Part shown: positions 49,618-60,483 of the stretch, one piece after another
Position numbering within the stretch: the stretch's first letter is position 1
Layout of the letters: every line of letters starts with the position of its first letter
Source: Psilocybe azurescens
Taxonomy: Eukaryota > Basidiomycota > Agaricomycetes > Agaricales > Agrocybaceae
DNA: 64,000 nt
Reading direction: 5' to 3'
NCBI GenBank assembly: GCA_023853785.1
Contig: JAJIRX010000221.1
Coordinates: 62,001-126,000, forward strand
Made by a program: the position numbers and the translations under genes
Notes under the pieces: generated by a model
The model's input: the letters and a program-made list of their open reading frames with translations, nothing else
Database searches by the model: none
Told to the model about the DNA's origin: nothing

Positions 49618-50080
49618 CTACTTCGTTTCAATATCCACTTTGCTCTGTAAATGTTGAATATACAATTATGACATGTATTGAACGGTTTCTCACCTTATCG
49701 AACGCGATATAATCCTCTATGGGCTTGGCTCTGTCTGATATCGTGTGTGGATAATACCTGCCAGCCAATGGCGTATGTAAGTATACATGCAGAGGTGAAG
49801 TCAATTAGTGCGCGTACCAAGCCACATCTTTGAAAACGTTCCCTTCGATGACGGCGTTGTAGTAAGAAGCAGTCCTAATGATCCACAGAATATCAAAATC
49901 CGTTCTTTTGGTCGCAAAGAAAGAAAGAAGGCACCCTTTCCAAGGACAGACTGTTGTTGTATCCGAAGGAGTGAGAATGGTCTTCCTCACAAATGCGCGA
50001 GGAAAGTAGTGGTTCCCGTCGATAAGAATTGTTTCGTTCGATTCCGCAAGGAGGCGTCCGTGGAGAGATACGCGAATCAT
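49618..50080 (-). CDS. DUF427 domain protein
   Basis: Four exons (50080-49935, 49874-49818, 49757-49694, 49644-49618) join cleanly into 97 residues. The sequence contains the DUF427 hallmarks: RVSLHGRLLAES at the start, a YFPR segment, LTPSDTTTVCPWKGTASYY, and VAWYYPHTISDRAKPIEDYIAF. This is the full length of the domain, so the protein is complete. DUF427 is a small compact beta-fold found in bacteria and fungi; I know of no established biochemical role. The four introns' worth of consistent phases makes the gene very likely real. No defect is seen. Confidence 0.85.
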
Positions 50081-50510
50081 CGTTGAGTGCGCTTGGGAGG
50101 GGTAGCTAGATGATAGTTGCGTAAAGAAAGCAACGCTGTCCTACTCGGATATGTCTCTGGAAAGTCTAAGAGATATTGGGTGCTGATGTGTATGTAAGCT
50201 GCGGAATCGAGACAGATAAGAAAGGAAAGGGAAATGTCTCGATTCAGATTTGTGATCAGGATTGAGCGATGCTTCAAAGTACCACGTCCACGATGGGATG
50301 GGTGGCATAATAACCAACACAGAGGATTCGATCATCACCAGTGCCATTATAAGAAATAAGTAATGAAGAAACATGGGCACTGCAATCAACGGTACGAGGC
50401 TTGAAGAGCATGAGAAATATGCTCCACTATCCAGCAGACGGGTTGAGATTGTGTCGGGTATAAATCAGAATAAATACGCACAGGTAGGCATTGAACATCG
50501 ATTTCACTAG

Positions 50511-51342
50511 TTACAAAAGTCTTCTTGGCGTCGTCTTTCTCGTCCAGAGACAATCTTCTTTCCTTGCCCTCCCGCACCACAACGCGAATTCTCCTGGTTC
50601 CTGGTTTCCAAAATAAAGAATCCTTATTCGGCTGTCGAGAGCCTGGATCATTTCAGTCCGAGAGTCCACAGGCTCGTCCACCCAAAAGAATGTGGTAACA
50701 ACGATGTAGACAAGATTGGCCAGCTCGTGAATATCAACCAACTGTTCGATTAGAGTAGCGGATGTTATTTGATTGCCGGAGTAGGAGTAATGGGTCAACG
50801 ACGGGAACATTTCTGCTCTAAAGTCGGGTGATAACCGCTCGTGTACTCGAAGATGTGTTATTTGATGGCAAAGCTTGAGACCTTCCCCTTGCCCCTGAGT
50901 AAGTTGATCGAGATGGGCCCAGCAACTGGGGTCGTTATCGAATAAAGTCAACTCTACAAGATTCGTATGCCGATTTTTTCCTGTGCAGAGGAAATATAAA
51001 ATCACCTTCGAACATGCCAAACACACCAAGTTGGTGCAAGACAGGACGACCTCAACGCAGAAAGGGGGAAGTACCGTTCAGCCAAAGATATCGAACACGG
51101 CCAGCAATTGCGGGGTCGCTTTCAATAAATTGGAAAAACGACTGCACCGTGTTGGTATTCAGGCGAACAGGTATGTGTGGGAGCCTTTCGAATTTTACTA
51201 TCCTATGGAACCGCGTACAGACCAGCAGTAAGGAACGGTATATTGACTGGGAATCGCATGTCAGAGAGACGATGTGGGCGAGGAGTTCATTGGGAAGTGA
51301 ATCCAGTCCGATTTGATCTGTAGCGTCGGTTGGGTTGGGCAT
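50511..51342 (-). CDS. F-box protein 2, one-base frame break
   Basis: ATG at 51342. The N-terminus carries a typical F-box (GLDSLPNELLAHIVSLTC, then SIYRSLLLVCTRFHRI). The leucine-rich C-terminal part (TNLVELTLFDNDPSCW, then ITHLRVHERLSPDF and FPSLTHYSYSG) ends at 50511. The frame changes near a run of five G on the plus strand (51064-51068), where four would join SPF to CVEVVLSCTNLVC without a stop. The end (EFALWCGRARKEDCLW) lines up with the equivalent region of the F-box gene at 18.3-19.4 kb, showing common origin. The role is presumably target recognition for an SCF ubiquitin ligase. Unlike its relative it has no membrane segment. Confidence 0.7.
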
Positions 51343-51844
51343 CCCAGACTCTAGAGGTAGAGCACAATATAAGTACTGTGGGCGATGTGTTGGCGATGTG
51401 CGTCAGACGGTGCTACCCAACCAAGCATTGACATCTGTTTACACTGCAAGCAACCACCGGCGAAGAACGGCGGGCTTGGAACGAGTCGAAATTTTGAGGC
51501 CACGGCTAGATCCGAGTAGCTTACAACCTCCAACCCAAATGTATGCAAACAGGAACTCAGACTCGGTTGCAAACATCTGTTTGACTTGTCCATTATTAAT
51601 AGCTATCCTTTGCATTCCCACTACCACTTCTTTCGCACAGAGCCTCATCGAACTGCCCACAATCTGCTCTATCGGTTCCTGAACGTGGCTCATCTGGACT
51701 GGATTCGCCTTCAGATATAGTTGACAGTTACCACTTGAAGGCGAGACATCCTTTACTGGAGATTGACAAAATTAAAGACCACCGAGTGAGCTGTTCCACA
51801 TGCGCCATGCAGTGTAATCTTGATCAAGATAAGGTCCTATTGTG
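51343..51844. other. Divergent promoter region between F-box 2 and guanine deaminase
   Basis: The two genes point away from each other. No coding evidence in between. Confidence 0.4.
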
Positions 51845-53551
51845 ATGCTCTTGAAAGGTGCCATTGTGCATACTCCTCGCCTAGGTCATCTGGAAATACT
51901 TCAAGATCACATCATAGGTAGACATCGTGAGTCTCCTTGTTGCCATCGTTAGAGAATGCTTTTGACTCACCGTTTTTAGATATTAATATCATTTCCTACT
52001 TCTATTTATGCAATTGTTTTTGAGAACTGGATGGTCATGGGATCATTACGGTTCTAGCACCTGTGAATACGCCAGAAGCTAAAAGTACCATCCAAAAATA
52101 CTCTCAGGAGAACATCGTTGTTCTCCCACAAGGAAGCTTCTTTCTCCCAACATTCTGTGACATACATCTCCATGCACCCCAATTCCTGTATCAAGGAACG
52201 GGGTTAGACCTTCCGCTGATGCAATGGCTTGATACCTATGCACTGAAGGCGGAGGCGCGAATGGATGCGGATCCCGTACTGGCGCGAAAGGTCTATACGC
52301 GCCTCGCGCAGCGCTTGATAGAAAATGGAACTGGAACTTCTCTACTTTTTGGTACGATCAAGGAGGAAACGAAGTACGTTCTACAATTGCACCATAATAG
52401 CGATGCCTACTTGGGTACAATCAATTTAACCCTTGACTTGATAGCTTAATCCTTGCGGAATGTATGCAATCTGCCGGGTGTCGCGCCTTCGTCGGCAAAC
52501 TTTCAATGGATATTGATATAACATCTCCCGACTCAAAAACAATTACATATGTGGAACCATCAGTATCAGCGTCCCTCGGTGCCGCCCATTTGTTCATCAG
52601 CCATTGCCGTGGACTTGTTGCCCATCTTCACGAGTCCCAGCGGCTTGTGGAGCCAGTCCTTACGCCCCGCTTTGTCCCGACATGCACCGACGAATTACTA
52701 AAAGGGCTGGGCGAAATATCCCGTACGGAGGGAGTTAAAATCCAAAGCCATCTAGCGGAAGCCAGGGATCAAGTTGAATGGGTGCGCGCTGAACGTGGGA
52801 TGGAAGACATCGAAGTCTTCGACAAGGCAAGTCAATCAAACCGCCCCTCATTTTCTGATGACCAATAATACCCTCAATATAGAATAATCTGCTCACACCG
52901 AAAACCGTGCAAGCCCACTGCACTTTCCTCACCACGCCGGATTTTGCTAAAATCTCCGACCATGGAACGGCAATTGCACACTGTCCACTATCAAATGCAT
53001 ATTTCTCTGCCAAACCCTTTCCTCTGCGCGAAGCTTTAGATGCACAGGTTAAAGTTGGTCTAGGGACTGATGTTGCTGGGGGATATAGCTTGGATATTAT
53101 GAACTCAATGCGACATGCTGTGGCAGTCTCACGGATGCGGGAAGGCGACCGCGTAATGAAATCTGGAGGCGATGCTACTATTGAGTCGCACAACCTTGCG
53201 ATTGACTGGAAAGAATCTTTATATCTCGCAACCAGAGGGGGATCTCTTGCTTTGGGTTTGCAAGGCATGTTCCGTGTCGGGGCCCCGTTTGATGCGCAAG
53301 AAAGTGAGTCGCTATGTCATTGACATTTTGATGTAGTTTTCAACATTCCAGTTCGAATATATGATCCCGTTTCGGGACTAGGGATTGGTCCTCTTGATTA
53401 TTTTGATCTCGAGAGTCAATTTAGCGAAAATCAATCGGATCCATCCAGGTCTCAATTGACTCTCGATGAGATCGAAAAGTGGTGGTGTGTTGGGGATTTA
53501 AGGAACCGCGGGGCAGTCTGGGTCCAGGGAAGGAAGATACGGACGATATGA
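51845..53551 (+). CDS. Guanine deaminase
   Basis: Five exons (51845-51917, 52025-52373, 52445-52826, 52883-53303, 53352-53551) give about 474 residues, the usual size. Guanine deaminase converts guanine to xanthine and ammonia, a cytosolic step of purine salvage and nitrogen recycling. Visible motifs: the zinc-binding HLHAPQF (from CDIHLHAPQF), PLMQWLDTYALKAEA, RFVPTCTDELL, SHLAEARDQVEW, VQAHCTFL, AHCPLSNAYFS and GLGTDVAGGYSLD (catalytic Asp). All metal ligands of the amidohydrolase fold are present. The intron at 52827-52882 begins with GC (GCAAGT) rather than GT, joining VFDK to NNLLTP exactly as in relatives. No defect is seen. Confidence 0.9.
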
Positions 53552-55642
53552 GGCCTTCTACAGTTTCCACCCAAGTACATGGCACAGCTTTATTTCAATG
53601 TTGAAGAACGTTTAGAGACTTGACAGGCTTACAGTTCATTCTTTCGATTCCTAGATCATCCTATTTTCGAAACGGCCGTGGAGCCGGGATTAGGAGGAAC
53701 AAGTACACGGGTGAGGAATGTAGAGAAACAATAATTGGCCATTGCTTCGTTGACACGAGCATCGCGGGGGTCGTACTGACAGTTAAATATAGGTTTTACC
53801 ATGTCAATATTTGTCCCGTCAGAAGGTAGGTTTTTTCTATCCGGCCAGCGAACACTTCGCATTACAGCTTCATCCTCACCTGGATAAGTAGGATAGACCA
53901 GCTTTCTGAGTATGACTAACGCGATTGCATTATCTTTCAGTTCATGGGGCCACCACACATTTCTACCTGGGTCCGCGGCCGTATAATTCGGAAAGACCTT
54001 TAAAAGTGATTAAATCCATATACGTGATTTGACCCTGGTCTAATCCTTATAAACTACCGGCCGATTTATCGGCCAGTTCTTACCGAGGATAGCTAGAGAT
54101 TATGCCACTTCAACCCCGATTAGCATTAGTATATTCATAGTTCACTAGGTAAGAACCTTTTTAGGGAACACAGCTTCCTAAATTGATTGTTGTATAAAAC
54201 ATTAAACTCCGAAAATAGTGGAACTTGAATTTAGAGTTCTTGCCTATGCTTACTCGCACCGATAAGATGATTGGATAAGCAATTCGGACCTGGCCAGTTG
54301 ATTAAATTTAGCCCTGTGTCTTGTCATCAAACTTATGAGGTCAACTTGCCGAGTAAAACAACATGAATATATCTGATTTGCCTCAGTAGATCGAGCAAGC
54401 TAGTTCTATCAGAGCATGATTCTGCAACGTTTTTCCAGTTTCACCACCACTTGGAAATTTGGGCTCAAGTGCAGCAATTTTTCCTGATTTTTAGTTTTTA
54501 CCTCTGCGATGGTCCAGACTCAGTAATTCTCTCGGACAACGTTAAACCCAACGTAACAGCCGGTGGTCAAAATTATAACCTGGAAGCCGAGCGTCCAATT
54601 TCATCTCCTTTGGACCTCCTATAAACCGTCCAACCAGCGAGAGAGTTTGGTGGCGTTTCTAAGAACAACCTTAAGAATCACGCACAACACCCGCGAAAAC
54701 TCCGTATGGCACACAACGTTGTGATCAAGCCAAACGATATCATCTGCAAATCATTTGTGAGCACTTGATAGCATGAAAACAATAATTTGGTTTTAATCTC
54801 CTTAGCAAACCCTTCGTCTTTAGATCAGTCATGGATTTGCTTTTCATTAAGGTCACCAACATCATTGCCAACACGCATCCGAGAGTTTAATTTCACTTCT
54901 CTTCGTTCTATAAACTCGTCAAAGGATACTCAGGAAACACCCACGACGAATTTCCGACTCCGAGGCATCACCGGCGCGGCCCATTGCCACATACACACGA
55001 CTCATACATAACAAGAATGTAATTGTCAAAACTACGCCGCAACATCACCCACATATGACCTATGGTCGATAATACACCTTTAGGGTTAATGCCGAGCACT
55101 GACCGCCGAATATGGAGGGAAAGAATGGAGGCGTACTGGGGCACGAGTATGACATCCTCTGAACGTCCACTCTAATGCCTGCGGCTGAGCCAATTATATG
55201 GAGGTCAGGGGGGGATTCCTCGTGCAAGACTTATCTTCCATCATTCATTTCTGTGGATTAGTGATGGCTTGGTGGGAGTCTATTCTTAGAAGCATCACGC
55301 TTAACGAGAACTTAACAGGCAAAACTCACCAGTCTGACAACTGGTGGGAGAGTTTACCACAAACATGGCTCTGTCCAAATGGCAACTGATATTTCCGCAG
55401 CCCTTCAGTCGGGGATGGGCTCCCAGGACGAGTCCTGGGAGGGAAAGTTTATATCGGGATTGAGTCGATTACTCAAGTTCCTATTGGGCTAACTCACAGA
55501 TCACGCCGAGGTGTATCTGGCATTTTGATCTGTTCATACTATATGTACGTGCCTTTGTCTATAGGAAGCCTCTTTCTGATCTCCGTCACCCACAGCTTAT
55601 CCTCCTGCCACCTAGGGTCCCTTCCGAATTCCACGCACTCCT
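53552..55642. other. 2.1-kb intergenic region
   Basis: No frame with family features on either strand. The end of the region should hold the promoter of the first Zn2Cys6 gene. Confidence 0.4.
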
Positions 55643-58600
55643 ATGGCTCCCTCTGTGGCAACTCTCGACTTTGAGCATAGTCAATCTCCCCGACCTCTCA
55701 AACGAGCTCGAAAGTCTAGTACGGTCGCTCACAACCCGTCGACGGAACCCGAGGAGCACCATTTCATCAACAACGCACCTCTTGACCACATTTTTATCGC
55801 TGACGGGATAGCTTCGAAAAAAGCTGGCGGTAAAAAGGTTTGTCGTAATGTGGCATCATGCTTCGTCTAAGCTCATTCAGAACGCTACAGGCGCCTCTGT
55901 CCTGCTGCGAGTGCCGTCGGTAAGCACTTTACACTCCAGGGACGCACTTGAGGCTCAACGAACCATTCCTCGGGAAACAGATTGAAGTTAAAGGTGGGTA
56001 CCTTACCCGGGCTCTATCTGACTCTGGGACTGAAGCATAGGCATTTAGTGCGATCGTAGCTTCCCCTGTGCTTCATGCAAGGTATGCATTTTGTTTCTCC
56101 TCAGACTTTACCTTCTGAACTGTGGATAGAAACGAGGATGTGCAGAAATTTGCCCGGACGGTTCGATACTTTGTCGTGTTAATACATTATTACGATACTG
56201 ATTGCGTTTTAGGCGTGCTTGTCTCAGGAAAAGGGACACGATTTATCCTCGCTAATACTGAGCAATTGCATAGCAAAATACAAGAGATGAGCGACCGCAT
56301 TCGACACCTAGAGGATGGATTGCAGGCCCTGCATAACGAGCGCTCGTCCGATTCAGATCAGCCCCACCCACTACTGCAACCAGAGCTGCTGGGAATCAAG
56401 AGCACCATGGGACTATACAGCGGCACGCAAGCGCATTCTTGTTCGGATACTCCGGTACAAGGTAACCCCAGCAGTGGCAAGTCACCGCGGCACATGGAGG
56501 TAGATCGACGCCCTGTGGAACGGGGATCCAGCGAGGATACCATCACTGCTCCAGATCATTTACATGCAGCTCAAGTGAGTCTCTGCACGGCATCATAGCC
56601 TCGGCGTAAGCTGACACAGTAAGACCGTGAAGGAGGAACACTCAGAAGCCTACTACGCTGCTGAAATTGCACGTCTCAGCCATAATTTCCCTCTATCGGA
56701 TACCATCTCGCCAGAGCCAAACCTCGCTCTCCGGGAATTTATTCGGTCCAACCTTCCTCCGCGAGAAGAAGCCGACCATCTCTGGGAACAAGCTCGTCAA
56801 AATGCTCTCTGGCAATACAACCCTCATCCAAGCTCAACGTTCTACCCAAATCTGGCTTATCACTGCTACACATCGCCCACTGAATCTCTGTCCCCTCGTA
56901 GACTTTCGTTGCTACTTATGATCTTGGCCGTTGGGTGTTTAGTTGATATCCCGAATCGCGAACCAGACCACCCCGACGCTGAGAAATACCACCAGCTTGC
57001 TCGTGCGAGTCTATGTGAAATACCTGTGATGGAGGAAACGAATGTAGAGACTATAACAGCACTATTTTATGAGATCTGGTATCTATTGGTGTTCTCCGAC
57101 AAAAAGAAGGCTGCGGGGTATGCATGGGGCCTGATGGGACTGACGGCCAAGTTGGCACAGAGCGTAAGTCGGACGCCAATATATGATCTCATGTAACTAT
57201 TGACATGTCTATCCCTCGGTTCAGATTGGACTCCGTACGTTATTTCCTCTTCTCGTATTTATCTTGCTGAGTATCATTATATCTGCTAGATCGAGGAGGT
57301 GGGAAGTCAAAGGTTATTCCTGAGGAGGTTGAGATTCGCAGGTCGTTATTCTGGGAATTGCTCTACCTGGACGCGCGCTTGGTTTGTTTCCTATCTTTGT
57401 AAATCAATAAATTTTGTGAAGGATGCTGACCAGTCGAGTGTAGTCGCTGTCGTTAGGTCGACCTCCTTCCCTCACATTCAGCCACACCGACTGCCCCCCA
57501 CCGTCGTATACTCCGGATGATGACTGCAGTCCGACAGAAAGTTTACATTATTGTAAGCTTGACATCATTTCCGTTTTTCTATGCTTCTTATCGTCTATTG
57601 CTAGATCAACAGTGGAAGCATTCTTGTTATTTGAATTGTTTGGCTCCCGTACTAGACGTGATATCGAAGCCATCTTTGTCTTTGGTTTATGATAATGTGC
57701 TAGACCTGGATAAACGAATCCGGGACTTCTCTATCCCTCCTCTTTTGCGAAACAAGGACATCCATTCACGGTCAATTGTAATGCAAAGAGCATCTTTATC
57801 TACTGCGCTAGAAGCTGGTGAGCGCTTCCCTGCCAGGTTTTTCTTCACACGCGTATCCAAAACTAAACATTCCTCCTCCAGTTCTCTTGCAGCTTCACCG
57901 CCAGTTCTTTACCCGAGCACTCAGCGGACCAGAAGTGGCATTTAATAGAAGGCATCAGTATGCACCCTCAGTGGTGGCGGTCTTCCTCAGTGCCTCGCGC
58001 ATGATAGCAAATGTACACGACCTCTACACCCGTGAGCCACTTCTGACTGCCCGAATCCTTGGCTACTGGTCAAACGCATTCTCTGCCGCTGTAAGTGCAT
58101 TCCTGCGACTTTTCTTCCGCCTTTTTCCGCGACACCTCCACTAGCTTGAAATAATACCGAGTAGAGGCGTGGGTGTGCGAATCGTCTGCAGAAGAGCAGT
58201 TCTTCAGGGATTTATGACAAATGTGCTCATCATTTTTTTTTATTAACGTTTAGGTGGCTTTGTGTCTACTGGTGTCTCGCGCACCTTTTACATGTCTCTC
58301 CCCAGCTGCTCTACAGGAACTCGAAAGGGCTAGAATTCTATTCCGCGCAGCCAAGGATATATGTCCGCGGGCTTTGCAAGTATTGGTGCGTAAACTTGTA
58401 CTTCCCGAAATAATCTGAGTTTGAACTTGAAGTCTTCAGCCGATGCTGGAAAGGATGATTGACAAAGCTCGTTACATCTTTGATCAGTGGTCCACTGGCC
58501 AGGAGGTGCCAACGATCGTCCTCAGACATATTACGGATGATAATGCAGAACATATGGACTCCCCTAACGGCATGCAAAGTCACAATGGCACTATCGAACT

Positions 58601-59180
58601 CACTCATGTGAATCAATACGCTCGTCCGAACCAATATGCTCCGGCAGTGTCACAGCCGCAGTCAGATTCATTTGTCAAATCACATCAAAGTCTATCACAA
58701 TGTATCGTCGAGGTACACCAACGCGCGAAAGCGCTATTCCCGCTTAGAAAACCGTGCCAATGCTCTGTTAATACCGAGAGCTGTCCTCCATCGCACTCCT
58801 GGAGTCCAGTACCAAATATTGGATCGCAGACGTCACCGGTGCTCCCGCCTGATACCGTCCCTTTCCCAACAAACATTCCTAGATTGTCTCCCGCTCCCGG
58901 TTCGTTCTCTGCCAGTTTCGCAGCCAAGATGGATATGAACACGCAAGGATACTCGGCACAGCGCCATGGAAACTCTCGTCAACTTGTATATTACCCAAAT
59001 CAAAATACCGGAGGAGAAGGGCTCTATTCCAGCACAGTCCTCCCCACTGGTGGTCCGTCCATTCCCCCGATACCCATGACATTATCTCCGACTTCGAAGA
59101 TGGCTGTTGTGGACACTTTGAACTTCGAACTAGGAGCACTGCAATCCTCGAGCGACCAAAACTGGATGGCCTTTTTCTGA
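55643..59180 (+). CDS. Zn2Cys6 transcription factor 1 with fungal-specific regulatory domain
   Basis: About 14 exons. The first five are 55643-55837, 55891-55919, 55981-55993, 56049-56081 and 56130-56160; they split the zinc cluster CCECRRLKLKCDRSFPCASC followed by KKRGCAEICPDG. A basic N-terminal patch (RPLKRARKSS) may aid nuclear import. A linker/coiled coil follows (ANTEQLHSKIQEMSDRI). The large regulatory domain contains SLSPRRLSLLLMILAVGC, HQLARASLCEIPVMEE, KKKAAGYAWGLMGLTAKLAQ, a 10-nt exon (57225-57234), then PEEVEIRRSLFWELLYLDAR, SLSLGRPPSLTFSHTDC and QYAPSVVAVFLSASRMI. The C-terminal exon (from about 58440) is Ser/Pro-rich and ends in SSSDQNWMAFF, a likely activation tail. The protein binds DNA through the cluster; targets are unknown. 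No frame break is seen. Confidence 0.88.
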
Positions 59181-60483
59181 AGTCCGACGCAGACTGATGT
59201 GTGCCCGGACTATTGTAATCATGTGATGATACCATACCTGCTTTTGTTGAGAACAGTCACGAACTTTTTTCGATTCAAGCTTTTACTTGACTTCTCTTTG
59301 AGTAGTTGTAATCTTGTAAATTTTGTAATCATAGGTGTATATAACGAATTTCTATTGTGGAAGATACTAGCTTACTTGCCATGGTGTTGGAGAGTTCGTC
59401 TCACGCCGTTTGGATTGTGGAGATTAGCCTCCTAACAATAGCCGTTAATAAGAGGAGCAAGGGCTCTTTAATGCTACTGCCAACGCTATCATACGAGGCG
59501 TGTACGTACTTGAGACTTTTACACTGCTGCGCTTGAATTATGGAGCGACAAAGTCTTCGGTAAATTGGAAAGACGGAAACAATGACTGCCACTGACTGGT
59601 CACGAATGGAAGGAATCGAGGACCAATCGAAGACTCTATAGAATAACCATAGGTATGGCTACATATGAGAGATTGAAACAACAATCCCAATTATCTGCTA
59701 CACTGACCTCACTACTCTTTCCCACCTTCTCAGGTGGAACACTTACCTCTAAGATCTTCAAGGTCCTCTAGGTCAGTGCGGAGTTGCCAATTGACAATAC
59801 TAATTCCTCAATTGAAAAATCTAGACTCAATCTAGGAACTCGATGCCAGTGCTCTGTACATGTAAATCGAATTCGAGAATTCTATCTTACGGTCAACGCG
59901 GTACATGGTCGTACACTTAACATTGTTGCGGTCAAACTTCCGCGAATTACGGCATCTGCTTTTGCTTCCGTTGTCACACAATTGTTACGTAGCTACTATT
60001 TTTGGAAAATTATACCGTTCAAAAAATCAAAAATCAACTTGTTAACGAACTTGTTTAGGACACACAGCCAACAGTCCAGTGATAATCCTAAAATCTGGCT
60101 TGCTGGACGTTTTAAAGCACGGCTATACTCATAATCTCCTTGATATTGGAAGGTGCTTAGATATCCTAATCGGCTGCATTCCACCTTTGGAAACTGATTA
60201 ATGGTCTAATAACCAGAAAACTACTACCAGGATCGTGGAGGATCGATCTCTTCAAAGCCACAATCAAGTTTCATGGCATCCCAGGGTAGCCCTAATGGAT
60301 AAGCTACTTGGACTGGCAAAATAATGTAATTTGCCTGGTTCAAATGACGAATGCCGGGAACGTCTAATATTCGTCCCCCGGAAGTCACGGGTGTAGCTAT
60401 CGGTTCTTAACTCTAATCTACTTCCCTTTCCGTCTCTCCATCGTTTTCTTTACCATCGACCTCGACCAAGCAGCACTGCAAAA
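59181..60483. other. Spacer between the tandem Zn2Cys6 genes
   Basis: No coding evidence. CT-rich sequence just before 60484 fits a leader for the second factor. Confidence 0.45.
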
